NCBI RefSeq assembly: GCF_009765905.1 | Contig: NZ_LMUO01000012.1 | Coordinates: 32,764-96,763, forward strand | Reading direction: 5' to 3' | Length of the DNA stretch: 64,000 nt | Source of the DNA: Mucilaginibacter sp. L196 | Lineage (GTDB): Bacteria; Bacteroidota; Bacteroidia; Sphingobacteriales; Sphingobacteriaceae | Shown: positions 44,136 through 52,329 of the stretch, one piece after another | Position numbering within the stretch: the first letter of the stretch is position 1 | Layout of the letters: every line of letters begins with the position of its first letter | Program-made: the position numbers and the translations under genes | The notes under the pieces: generated by a model | The model's database searches: none | What the model saw: only the letters and a program-made list of their open reading frames with translations | What the model was told of the DNA's origin: nothing

Positions 44136-44254
44136 TTTTAGATATGAGATTTTAGATATGAGACATGAGATAAAAGTTAGCCTAATATCTCACATTAACA
44201 AAATAAGATGTGAGATAGTTTTTCGTCTCCTTTCTCACATCTCGTGTCTCAAAT
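44136..44254. repeat. Word-repeat palindrome (AGATATGAGA / TCTCACATCT)
   Basis: Repeated words ttagatatgagattttagat, tatgagacatgagat and the complementary tctcacatctcgtgtctcaa fill the spacer before tpiA's stop. Same kind of element, with different words, as at 7328 and 9906. Confidence 0.55.
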
Positions 44255-45022
44255 CTATGCGTTAAATACTCTTAATATATCAACAAAATCTCTCGATTTT
44301 AATGATGCACCACCTATCAATCCACCATCAATATCTGCCTGGGCAAATAATTCGGGAGCATTTTTAGGGTTGCAGCTACCACCGTATAAAATAGTGGTAT
44401 CATCAGCTACTTGCTGGTTGTATTTTGCAGCTATTTCCTTACGGATAAATGCGTGAATTTCCTGTGCCTGATCGCTTGATGCAGTTACACCTGTACCGAT
44501 GGCCCAAACAGGCTCATAAGCGATAACTAACTTTGCAAAGTTAGCAGCATCTAAATGGAATACACCTTCAATCAGTTGATCTTTGATCACCTGGAAATGC
44601 ACATTGCTTTCGCGCTCTTGCAAGGTTTCACCTATACAAAAAATTGGTTTTAAATCGTTTGCTAAAGCTGTATCCGTTTTTTTAGCTAATAATTCGTTGG
44701 TTTCGCCAAAATACTGGCGACGCTCGGAGTGACCTAAGATCACATACTCCACACCTACTGATTTTAACATTTTAGCCGATACTTCGCCTGTGTAAGCACC
44801 TGATTCTGCCTGGTGTGCATTTTGCGCGCCAACAGAAACCTTATCATAACCTTTTGCCATTTGCACCAAGCTGTGCAAGTGTATAAACGGACTGCAAACC
44901 ACCGCTTGCTGTTTACCGGTAATTTCGTCCTTAACCATATTGGTTATTTCTGAAAATAAGGCTAATCCCTCGTTATAATCAAGGTTCATTTTCCAGTTTC
45001 CGGCAACTATTTTTTTTCTCAT
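44255..45022 (-). CDS. tpiA: Triose-phosphate isomerase
   Basis: 255 residues. GNWKMN with the catalytic lysine, ILGHSERRQYFGE with the catalytic histidine, YEPVWAIGTGVTAS with the catalytic glutamate and LIGGASLKSRDFV at the phosphate-binding loop. Interconverts dihydroxyacetone phosphate and glyceraldehyde 3-phosphate. It follows the GlmU-like gene by 20 bases. Confidence 0.97.
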   Translation of the reverse strand: MRKKIVAGNWKMNLDYNEGLALFSEITNMVKDEITGKQQAVVCSPFIHLHSLVQMAKGYDKVSVGAQNAHQAESGAYTGEVSAKMLKSVGVEYVILGHSERRQYFGETNELLAKKTDTALANDLKPIFCIGETLQERESNVHFQVIKDQLIEGVFHLDAANFAKLVIAYEPVWAIGTGVTASSDQAQEIHAFIRKEIAAKYNQQVADDTTILYGGSCNPKNAPELFAQADIDGGLIGGASLKSRDFVDILRVFNA

Positions 45023-45042
45023 CTTGTGTTGTGTAATAATTT

Positions 45043-46236
45043 CTAAATGTAAAGTTCTCTATATGCTTTGGTCAGTTTAAATACTTCTTTCAGGATGTTT
45101 TGCTCATCGTTATTAAATTCACGGTGATCTCTGCGTTCAAATACCTTGGCAGTGGTTTCCAGCATTTTGTGCAGGGAATACTCCTCAAAACCATACTGAG
45201 CCCCACCCCAGGCAAAATCAGGGACGTTATTAGGCGGAAAACCCGCGCCAAACACGTTTGATCCCACACCAATAACAGTACCGGTATTAAACATGGTATT
45301 AATGCCGCACTTAACATGGTCGGCCATAATCATACCGCAAAATTGCAGACCGGTTTTGCGGTAGCTTTGAGTGGTATAATCCCATAGCTTCACTTCGGCG
45401 TAATTATTTTTCAGATTGGAATTATTGCTATCGGCACCGATATTGCACCATTCGCCTAACACCGAGTTACCTAAATAGCCCTCGTGCCCTTTGTTTGAAT
45501 ATCCCCAGATAACAGCATTATTCACCTCGCCCCCAACACGGCAATATGGGCCGATGGTGGTTGCACCATAAATTTTGCTACCCATTTTCACCTGTGAATC
45601 GCCACAAATGGCGAATGCACCACGAATATTGGTTCCTTCCCAAATCTCGGTGTTCTTTCCTAAATAGATCGGCCCGTTTAGGGTGCTGAAGGTATTGCAT
45701 TCGGTTTTAACATCATCTTCGGCAAAAAAATCATTCCCAATGATAGTATTGGTGCTGCTGATAGTTGCGCTTGTGCGGCCGTTGGTTACCAGCTTAAAAT
45801 CCTTGCGCAGCTCAATATCATTCTTCCTGAAAATATCTTCGGGGTATTTTATAGTTACCGCAATATTTTCATAGGTGATCGCTTGCCCGTAATCAACGTT
45901 AGTGGTAAAATGCTTTGCATCTGATTCGCCTAAACGAACTGCCACTAGCTGATCTTTATATTTCAAAGCATCGCCAACACGCAGCTTATCAATCGCTTCC
46001 ACTAAATCAGCATCCGGACAAAATGAGCCGTTGATAAATATATTATCAGCCGTAATTTTTATGGGGAACTTACCCTGCAAATAGGCACGGGTATGAAACG
46101 AGAAGTCGGTTTTTAAATGCTTAGCCCACTTTTCGGCAATGGTAAAAATACCTATGCGTAAGTCGGCAACAGGGCGAGTGTAGGTTAAAGGGAGCAGGGA
46201 TTGGTGCGCGTTATCTTCAAAAAGAATAATTGCCAT
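45043..46236 (-). CDS. GlmU-like sugar nucleotidyltransferase/left-handed helix protein
   Basis: 397 residues of the Bacteroidota alternative GlmU-like family (TIGR03991 type). The N-terminal nucleotidyltransferase-like part begins AIILFEDNAHQSLLPLTYTR. The C-terminal half is a left-handed parallel beta-helix (GPIYLGKNTEIWEGTNIRGA, GTVIGVGSNVFGAGFPPNNV). A GXGTRMA-type pyrophosphorylase loop is not seen, so transferase activity on UDP-GlcNAc precursors is inferred from family naming. Operon with tpiA. Confidence 0.85.
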   Translation of the reverse strand: MAIILFEDNAHQSLLPLTYTRPVADLRIGIFTIAEKWAKHLKTDFSFHTRAYLQGKFPIKITADNIFINGSFCPDADLVEAIDKLRVGDALKYKDQLVAVRLGESDAKHFTTNVDYGQAITYENIAVTIKYPEDIFRKNDIELRKDFKLVTNGRTSATISSTNTIIGNDFFAEDDVKTECNTFSTLNGPIYLGKNTEIWEGTNIRGAFAICGDSQVKMGSKIYGATTIGPYCRVGGEVNNAVIWGYSNKGHEGYLGNSVLGEWCNIGADSNNSNLKNNYAEVKLWDYTTQSYRKTGLQFCGMIMADHVKCGINTMFNTGTVIGVGSNVFGAGFPPNNVPDFAWGGAQYGFEEYSLHKMLETTAKVFERRDHREFNNDEQNILKEVFKLTKAYRELYI

Positions 46237-46252
46237 GGCGCAAAAATAAAAA

Positions 46253-46276
46253 AGTCTCCCGATGTATCGGGAGACT
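46253..46276 (-). terminator. Terminator of rpmE
   Basis: A perfect 11-bp stem AGTCTCCCGAT / ATCGGGAGACT, with A7 on the plus strand (T7 on the minus strand). It ends the minus-strand rpmE message. Confidence 0.85.
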
Positions 46277-46301
46277 CGCTATATTATTTATAAACAAATA
46301 A

Positions 46302-46550
46302 TTATTTCTTGTTGTAACGGGTACGGAATTTGTCGATACGACCAGCGGTATCAACCAATTTCATTTTACCAGTGTAGAACGGATGCGACATATGTGAAAT
46401 TTCTAATTTCACTAATGGATATTCGTTACCATCTTCCCATTTTACAGTTTCACGGGTATCGATGCATGATTTAGTTATAAAAGAATACTCGTTAGACATA
46501 TCCTTAAATACAACTAATCTATAATTTGATGGGTGCAGATCTTTTTTCAT
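46302..46550 (-). CDS. rpmE: 50S ribosomal protein L31, type B (zinc-independent)
   Basis: 82 residues. [20 protein letters not shown] then [20 protein letters not shown] are diagnostic. The zinc-binding CxxC pairs are missing (one stray Cys), the C-minus form that replaces the zinc form under zinc shortage in some bacteria. Single gene with a strong terminator. Confidence 0.96.
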   Translation of the reverse strand: MKKDLHPSNYRLVVFKDMSNEYSFITKSCIDTRETVKWEDGNEYPLVKLEISHMSHPFYTGKMKLVDTAGRIDKFRTRYNKK

Positions 46551-46649
46551 TGTTATTTACTTCTTATAAAAGAGGTGCAAATGTAGTAAATAAATTTAAA
46601 AGTCAAAAGTGAAAAGGCAAAAGTTTTCAAAAAGCCCCACATTACAAAG

Positions 46650-46803
46650 TCTCCCCTCTTTTTTGCTTGCAAAAGAGAGGGTGGTCGGGCGAAGCCAAGA
46701 CCGGGTGAGTAAAAGCAATAGCGCTAATACTTGGCGCACAATTGACTCACCCCGAATACGCTGCGCTGTTCGACCCTCTCTTCGGCGAGCCGGAAAGAGG
46801 ATG
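46650..46803. repeat. CCCTCTTTT/GGGTGAGTAA palindromic repeat
   Basis: In the 432-base geneless spacer 46551-46982: cccctcttttttgcttgcaa, gagagggtggtcgggcgaag, then TTGACTCACCCCGAATACGC and CCCTCTCTTCGGCGAGCCGG. Same family as 16170-16390. The rest of the spacer holds no supportable gene. Confidence 0.7.
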
Positions 46804-46982
46804 AAAAATATCCCCCCATACTGGCTTCAGTTTGCAACTGAAGCCTACGGATCGTGAGGGTTTGTAACTCTCACCGTAATTTCTCAATTTTATATCCCCT
46901 AATTTCCTCTTCGAGCAACTCAGAGGGGACTAAATTCATCGTTATCTGATGTCAGATTATTAAATAAATATAACACCTAACT

Positions 46983-47609
46983 ATGACGCACTTATTATGT
47001 TTTGGAGATAGTATAACGAGAGGAGAAAATGATGCCAAGCATGGCGGATGGGCCGACAGACTTAAGACTTATTTTATAAAAGATTTTCTGAAAGAACAGC
47101 ACAATGAGGTTTGTGTATTTAATCTGGGCATTGGGGGTGAAACTACAAACGGACTAAAAAATAGATTTAAGACTGAATTTGATGCCAGACGATTAACGGA
47201 TCAAAACGATCAGACTATTGTTACCATTGCTTATGGTATAAATGATCTGGCTATTTCAAATGCTAATCCTGCGGTTTCGGAAGAACACTTTTTATTAAAT
47301 ATGCAGGAATGCATCAAATATGCTCTTCAAAAAAAAGCAAAAGTTATATTAATTAACATTCTCCCAATAGTTGATGCTGAGCCCAAAAAAAATCCTAAGT
47401 TTAGAAAACCGGAAGACATTGGAAAATATAACAGTATTATCGAGAAGCTCTCGGCTGATTTTAATATTTCATATGTTAATGTATTTTCTCCTTTCAATAA
47501 ATCTAAAGCGCAATTCTTGACCCCTGACGGTATACATCCTAATAGTAAAGGACATAAGTTACTTTATAAAACTATCAAAAAGCAGGTTTTGAAAGAGATA
47601 AAGTTTTAA
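46983..47609 (+). CDS. SGNH/GDSL-family hydrolase, cytoplasmic
   Basis: 208 residues. The nucleophile is Ser10 in LLCFGDSITRGEND. The oxyanion Gly/Asn blocks GIGGETTNGLKNRF and AYGINDLAI follow, and the Asp-His pair is in DGIHPNSKG. There is no signal peptide, unlike the Tat-exported SGNH protein at 25026. Resembles lysophospholipase/acyl-CoA thioesterase-type members; substrate unknown. Confidence 0.85.
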   Translation: MTHLLCFGDSITRGENDAKHGGWADRLKTYFIKDFLKEQHNEVCVFNLGIGGETTNGLKNRFKTEFDARRLTDQNDQTIVTIAYGINDLAISNANPAVSEEHFLLNMQECIKYALQKKAKVILINILPIVDAEPKKNPKFRKPEDIGKYNSIIEKLSADFNISYVNVFSPFNKSKAQFLTPDGIHPNSKGHKLLYKTIKKQVLKEIKF

Positions 47610-47677
47610 TATACCGCCCCATGGGCTTAATTACATATTGATATTTACTTCTATATTAGTAGACCTAAGCAACAAAA

Positions 47678-48190
47678 ATGAGCACTACTAATAAGTCAAA
47701 TTTCTCAATCACTACAAAAAGCAAATTAAACTATGTGTTAGCGTTGATTAACATCTTTATCATTTGCGTTTTTGCACTCAAATTAAAAGATATTGGACTT
47801 ATTTTATTCCATTTTAGTATTGGTTCGCCATATAATTTTAATTCTCCTTTAGTCATTTTAGCATTTTACATAATTGCCATTTATTGTATATATAATCTGC
47901 TGTTCATGCTAACCGGCGAAACGACTTTTACAATTAACAATAATATATTAACGGTTAATAAAAAAATAGCTGGTATTAGCAGAGCTAAGAATTATAACAT
48001 TGATCAAATACAAAATCCAAGAATTGAGACCGTTGGATCAAGCACCCGTTGGGGTTTTCAAGGTTTTTATTTTCGCGATTATACAATGGATGTATTGGTT
48101 TTTAGCTACAATAACAGTAAAATAATGTTAGGCAAGAACCTTGATAATTTTAATGCACAGGAGTTAAAAGATGCTGTTAAGTCGATATAG
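47678..48190 (+). CDS. Hypothetical membrane protein
   Basis: 170 residues. Two hydrophobic segments, YVLALINIFIICVFALKLK and LVILAFYIIAIYCIYNLLF, are followed by a cytoplasmic beta-rich tail with TTFTINNNILTVNKKIAGIS, a pattern common in small PH-like membrane proteins. Not recognised further. Low GC, like the upstream SGNH gene. Confidence 0.62.
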   Translation: MSTTNKSNFSITTKSKLNYVLALINIFIICVFALKLKDIGLILFHFSIGSPYNFNSPLVILAFYIIAIYCIYNLLFMLTGETTFTINNNILTVNKKIAGISRAKNYNIDQIQNPRIETVGSSTRWGFQGFYFRDYTMDVLVFSYNNSKIMLGKNLDNFNAQELKDAVKSI

Positions 48191-48210
48191 GATTTAAATA
48201 AATTCGATGT

Positions 48211-48437
48211 AATGGTGCGGTGAAAACACCATATCTGTTCGGAAGATTGCATTTCCATTTTTAATTCCCTCCCAAGGGAGGGGTGCGGCTGGGATGTGAA
48301 GTGGCAGGGAGGGGTTTAGTCGCCAATAATCTGTTAAACCCCACCCTTCCCCGCCCCAAGGCGGGAATCGCACAAGGCCGATGCTTACTTTTTTCATCTT
48401 CCGAACACTTGTGGTGAGAACACCGACCATAGGCTAA
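48211..48437. repeat. MITE-like nested palindrome, copy 1
   Basis: About 227 bp. Left end aatggtgcggtgaaaacacc, right end gaacaccgaccataggct, internal boundary repeats TTCGGAAGAT / ATCTTCCGAA. The core runs CCCTCCCAAGGGAGGGGTGC to CCCCAAGGCGGGAATCGCAC. Copies at 50621 (core reversed) and 60370. Confidence 0.85.
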
Positions 48438-48459
48438 ATTCAAATAGATCAATAACCAA

Positions 48460-48825
48460 TCAGCTTAATTCAATATCCATTTGTTGCAACAAACCATCAG
48501 TAATTACATACACGTGCTTTACTTTTCCATCAAATAAAATATTGCCCTGTAAATCCTTTACCAGCTGGTAAACTTCAACCTCAATCTTTCCATCGGGGCG
48601 TTCAATAATGGTTACAGGCTCTACCTTCGGATTTATCTCACTCCATTGTCTTGTCCAATATTCTCTAACGGCTTCATGTCCAATCACGTAACCGCCCTCA
48701 AATCCTTTAGGCCAATGAATATCCGGGTGCATTACAGACAGGACGGCATCAATTTCTCTATTATTAAATCCTTTATAAGCTTTTTTAATTAAAGCTTGAT
48801 TTTTAAGCATTTGCTCTTCGTCCAT
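48460..48825 (-). CDS. SnoaL/NTF2-like protein
   Basis: 121 residues. NNREIDAVLSVMHPDIHWPK and REYWTRQWSEINPKVEPVTI are typical of the SnoaL-like/NTF2-like fold, a cone that binds a small ligand or acts as an isomerase/hydrolase. No clear catalytic pair. 32 bases after clpP on the same strand, so it may belong to that operon. Confidence 0.78.
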   Translation of the reverse strand: MDEEQMLKNQALIKKAYKGFNNREIDAVLSVMHPDIHWPKGFEGGYVIGHEAVREYWTRQWSEINPKVEPVTIIERPDGKIEVEVYQLVKDLQGNILFDGKVKHVYVITDGLLQQMDIELS

Positions 48826-48857
48826 GTTATTTATTGATTTTAATTATGGACGCGAAT

Positions 48858-49544
48858 TTAATCTGTATCCCCTAACACCTCGTCTACCATACCCTGTTCT
48901 TTGGCTTCGGGGCCTGTCATCCAGTAGTCACGGTCAGATGCTTTGTGTACCCAGTCGTAAGTTTGACCGCTATGTTTGGCTATGATCTTGTACAGATCGT
49001 GCTTTACTTTTATTATTTGTTGCGCGGTGATTTCTATATCTGCTGAAACGCCTTGCACCCCTCCTGAAGGCTGGTGAATCATTACACGCGAATGCTGTAA
49101 CGCGGCACGCTTTCCTGCTTTACCAGCGCAAAGTAAAACGGCGCTCATAGAAGCAGCCACGCCAATACAAATGGTGCCTACGTCGGGTGTGATCAATTGC
49201 ATGGTATCATAAATACCCATGCCCGAATAGACGTCGCCGCCCGGCGAATTGATATAGAGCTGAATATCCTTTTTAGCATCTACCGATTGCAGAAAAAGTA
49301 ATTGCGCCTGAATTATATTTGCCATTCGGTCTCCAACAGGTTCGCCTAAAAATATGATCCGGTCCATCATCAGACGGGAAAAAACATCCATCTGAGATAC
49401 ATTCAACTGTCGCTCTTCCATAATGTAAGGCGTCATGTTTTTGGGGATGCTTGCAGCACGGCCTATGTAACTATCCACATGCTGGCTGCCGATGCGGTGA
49501 TGCTTAACCGCGTATTTTCTAAATTCGTTATGATTGATGTCCAT
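48858..49544 (-). CDS. clpP: ClpP-family serine protease subunit in a sigma-factor operon
   Basis: 228 residues with all catalytic residues: Ser132 (GVAASMSA), His157 (RVMIHQPSGG) and Asp206 (SDRDYWM). SPGGDVYSGMGIYDTMQ is the family axis. The N-terminal about 40 residues are longer than in E. coli, as is usual for Bacteroidota ClpP. Neither tig nor clpX is adjacent; instead it starts 3 bases after the small anti-sigma-like gene. Probably a second ClpP paralogue, though this cannot be shown without the genome. Whether it degrades the adaptor is inference. Confidence 0.9.
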   Translation of the reverse strand: MDINHNEFRKYAVKHHRIGSQHVDSYIGRAASIPKNMTPYIMEERQLNVSQMDVFSRLMMDRIIFLGEPVGDRMANIIQAQLLFLQSVDAKKDIQLYINSPGGDVYSGMGIYDTMQLITPDVGTICIGVAASMSAVLLCAGKAGKRAALQHSRVMIHQPSGGVQGVSADIEITAQQIIKVKHDLYKIIAKHSGQTYDWVHKASDRDYWMTGPEAKEQGMVDEVLGDTD

Positions 49545-49547
49545 AAT

Positions 49548-49820
49548 TTAATGATTTTTAAACAGGTTGGCGATGCGATGCATAAAGCCCCGGTGTTGCT
49601 GCGCGGTCGCTAATATTTTTTGTACAGCGCCAATCTCGCCCTTTATCTTTGGGCGACTGTATTGCCTAATAACTGCATAAGTGTTTTGCTGATGCTCCAT
49701 ATCGTTTACCAAATCATTGTTCAATAACATATTCGCCTCAAACAAAAGCGCGTCGCCGGGGGGCATGCTACCCAAAAGATAGTCGTCGATAGCTTTGATG
49801 TTATTCAATGAAGTCCGCAT
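49548..49820 (-). CDS. Small anti-sigma-like adaptor
   Basis: 90 residues, soluble. IDDYLLGSMPPGDALLFEAN aligns by eye with IERYLNGEMSPEELKQFELL, the N-terminus of the membrane protease at 32235-33326, and the following helices match in spacing (EHQQNTYAVIRQYSRP against EHQDFTKLLKQYSDRL). It overlaps the sigma stop by 20 bases and clpP follows after 3 bases. No membrane segment. Inferred to bind the sigma factor. Confidence 0.72.
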   Translation of the reverse strand: MRTSLNNIKAIDDYLLGSMPPGDALLFEANMLLNNDLVNDMEHQQNTYAVIRQYSRPKIKGEIGAVQKILATAQQHRGFMHRIANLFKNH

Positions 49821-50343
49821 AGTTCAATGAGTTTTGTTTAACAGTTTCCCTTACTTTCTCCAGGCATTTATATTTTGCTACCGTTGCCGAATGTGTACCC
49901 GAGTAGCCAAACAACGTAGCAACATCGCCAACAGGCAAATGATCGTAATAATATGCCTTAAGCAATTCCATACATTTTTTACCTGCAGTTTCCAGGTAAT
50001 GCAGTATTTTGTTGGTAGCAGGTTGTTCATCGGGCACAACCTCAATGTCAAAATCATTTAAGGGCAGGTTCTTAAGCCCGGCCTTATAATGCTGCAGCCA
50101 TAGTTTTTTGGCAACACCTAGCAAATAGGCTTTTTCATTTACAATGATCTCAGCTTGTGCTGACGCAACTTTTTCGTAATATATAACCAGTGCATCCTGA
50201 AAAATATCCTGCGCTTCTTCAATGCTGCCCCCCATTCGGGCCACATAACGCGCAACTACGGGAAAGGCCTTTTTATAAAGGGCCAGGAAGAAAGTTTCAC
50301 GCAGTTTAACCGTTGATAATCTGTTGTTATTCATTGCTATCAT
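49801..50343 (-). CDS. ECF-like RNA polymerase sigma factor
   Basis: 180 residues. Region 2 SIEEAQDIFQDALVIYYEKV with NEKAYLLGVAKKLWLQHYKA, region 4 LPVGDVATLFGYSGTHSATV then AKYKCLEKVRETV. It shares the FGY(x7)KYKCL region with the sigma at 33338-33907, so the two belong to one subfamily. First gene of the sigma/adaptor/clpP operon. The GGTTACY-N15 element is not found upstream of this one, so it should read another promoter class. Confidence 0.9.
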   Translation of the reverse strand: MIAMNNNRLSTVKLRETFFLALYKKAFPVVARYVARMGGSIEEAQDIFQDALVIYYEKVASAQAEIIVNEKAYLLGVAKKLWLQHYKAGLKNLPLNDFDIEVVPDEQPATNKILHYLETAGKKCMELLKAYYYDHLPVGDVATLFGYSGTHSATVAKYKCLEKVRETVKQNSLNYADFIE

Positions 50344-50620
50344 GAGTGTTTATTACTATGTGTATTATAAGCACGAAATATCACCCATGAAATTGCATTA
50401 TTTTTAATTAAAAAGTGAAAATGTTGTATGACCCTTTATTGGGGCGTTACCTACGGCCCGTGCTATGCGCTCATACGCCTGCAAGCCTTAGGGGCGGGTA
50501 TCCACTCCTATCAAACGCGGGTTGCCTGAACTTTGATTTCTCACAGGTTAGTTAGTTTTTATTAGCGTTCGAGAGGGCTTCGCCGTTTGTGGGATTTTGG
50601 GGATTAACTTGATTCTATTT
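50344..50620. other. Geneless spacer with repeat-related left flank
   Basis: First part of the 574-base spacer. No gene is seen. The words ctgaactttgatttctcac and gggattttggggattaactt recur upstream of the copy at 60370 (ctgaaccttgattgatggga, tttgaggatta), so the MITE-like unit extends leftwards in copies 2 and 3. Confidence 0.55.
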
Positions 50621-50852
50621 AATGGTGTGGTGAAAACACCAGGGGTGTTCGGAAGATAAAAAAAGGAAGCATTAGCCTTGTGCGATTTCCGCCTTGGGGC
50701 GAGAAAGGGTGGGGCTTAACAGATTATTTGGCGACTAAACCCCTCCCTGCCACTTCACATCCTAACCGCACCCCTCCTCCCACGGGAGGGAATTAAAAAT
50801 GGAAATGCAATCTTCCGAATACCTATGGTGAAAACACCAACAATAGGCTGAA
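50621..50852. repeat. MITE-like nested palindrome, copy 2 with inverted core
   Basis: Left end aatggtgtggtgaaaacacc and right end caccaacaataggctgaat have the same order as in copies 1 and 3. The core between the TTCGGAAGAT / ATCTTCCGAA repeats runs backwards (CTTGTGCGATTTCCGCCTTG first, GGGAGGGAATTAAAAATGGA last). Confidence 0.85.
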
Positions 50853-50917
50853 TCGACTCCCCTAAAGATTTGCGACACTTGGCAAATAGTTTATTATTCA
50901 ATTTGTTTTACTGGTCG

Positions 50918-51283
50918 CTAATAAAAAAAGGTTTCGGATATTATCTTATCGTCCTTTACGCCGAAAACTGCAATTTCTGCCAACTGTAATCTCTGGCCAT
51001 TTTTTAAGGTCATGTCCCTACCCATCGCCACGCTAAAGTAACTGCCTCCAACTACCGGTTCGCTGCAGAAGAAGCTATGTACTTCTGCTATAATTTCCTG
51101 TCTGGCTTTCGACTTTGCTATAACCGCTTCAATACCTTTGGTTATGGTAGGCACACCCATTGCCAAAGCATGTTCAGGTTCGATACAAACAATGTCGGCA
51201 CTATAAAGCTGTTGATAGATTTCTGTCACTTGTCTTTGTTGAAAAAGATCATAGTAGTGATTGGCTAATTCCTGAGTTGTCAT
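50918..51283 (-). CDS. SnoaL-like nuclear transport factor 2 family protein
   Basis: 121 residues. MTTQELANHYYDLFQQRQVT, the central ADIVCIEPEH and the C-terminal LAEIAVFGVKDDKIISETFF fit SnoaL-like/NTF2-like proteins. Divergent from an AraC regulator with a 101-base spacer, a common pairing of a small enzyme with its regulator. Substrate unknown. Confidence 0.78.
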   Translation of the reverse strand: MTTQELANHYYDLFQQRQVTEIYQQLYSADIVCIEPEHALAMGVPTITKGIEAVIAKSKARQEIIAEVHSFFCSEPVVGGSYFSVAMGRDMTLKNGQRLQLAEIAVFGVKDDKIISETFFY

Positions 51284-51384
51284 TTTTTTTCTTGATTATT
51301 TAATCATACAAAGCTATCTTGTTGTTAAATACTTAAAGTATTAAAAAGTGTTATATATTTGCTCAATCGTATCAATTTATAAAG

Positions 51385-52299
51385 ATGGACGCTTTAAGCA
51401 CCGTATTAGAGGCAACCAGACTGAGAAGTGTTGTTTATAGCAAGTTTCCACTTGCAGCCCCATGGGGATTGGATATTGTTAAGGACGAAAATTCGCAATT
51501 CTGGCGACTGGTGAGCGGCTGTTGTACCATTGGCTCGCCTGATGGCCGTATAATAGAATTGGCGGAGGGCGATCTGGTATTTGTACCTCATGGTAGCGCA
51601 CACTGGATAGCAGATAAATCTACAAGTTTACGCATGCCGTCGCCCGAGTTTGTTAAAGCCCGCAGGGCGGGAACCCCTGTTTTTAACAGTGGCGGCGATG
51701 TAACTACCCTTATAGCGGGGCATTTTGAATTTGATTACCAGCCCTTGCATCCTTTTTTAAAGGACTTGCCGCCAATTATTCATATCAGACAATATGTGAC
51801 AGAAAACCAGCTTTTATTAAAGCAGGTTACACAATTAATGTTGGAAGAACTCAATAACGAAAAGCCGGGAAGCAGCATAATGCTAAAAAATCTATCGGAA
51901 ATTATGTTTATCAATATCATAAGGGCATATTTAGAACAAGCTGTGCCCGACAGTGGTTTTCTTTCTGCATTAAATGACACAAGGATCAGCAAAGCGCTAA
52001 AACTGATGCAGGACTCACCCCAAAACAATTGGACCCTGGAATCTCTTGCATCGAAAATCGGCATGTCACGTTCTGTTTTCTTTAATCAGTTTAAAAAATT
52101 AGTGCATGAAACACCGTTGAGCTACCTTACCAACTGGCGTATCAGACAAGCCCAAAAGCTATTAATGACGAATAACAGCAATATATCCGAAATTGCAGCA
52201 AGCGTCGGTTATCAGTCGGAATCGGCTTTTAACCGGATCTTCAAATCAAAAACAGGGCAGACTCCCGCAATGTACAGAAGAAGCAAGCTTTCCCAGTAA
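51385..52299 (+). CDS. AraC-family regulator with cupin sensor
   Basis: 304 residues. The N-terminal cupin half (IIELAEGDLVFVPHGSAHWI) senses a ligand. Two C-terminal helix-turn-helix motifs follow (WTLESLASKIGMSRSVFFNQ and ISEIAASVGYQSESAFNRIF). Divergently placed with the SnoaL-like gene, which it may control. Effector unknown. Confidence 0.9.
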   Translation: MDALSTVLEATRLRSVVYSKFPLAAPWGLDIVKDENSQFWRLVSGCCTIGSPDGRIIELAEGDLVFVPHGSAHWIADKSTSLRMPSPEFVKARRAGTPVFNSGGDVTTLIAGHFEFDYQPLHPFLKDLPPIIHIRQYVTENQLLLKQVTQLMLEELNNEKPGSSIMLKNLSEIMFINIIRAYLEQAVPDSGFLSALNDTRISKALKLMQDSPQNNWTLESLASKIGMSRSVFFNQFKKLVHETPLSYLTNWRIRQAQKLLMTNNSNISEIAASVGYQSESAFNRIFKSKTGQTPAMYRRSKLSQ

Positions 52300-52329
52300 A
52301 GCTTATTTTTAAAATAGCCATTCAGGTGA

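Noticed and set aside
50344-50420. A GGTTACY-N15-YATTAAK element upstream of the second sigma gene
   Set aside because: I looked for it and did not find it; GGGTGATA and TATAATA occur, but at a different spacing. The second sigma is therefore not placed in the first regulon.
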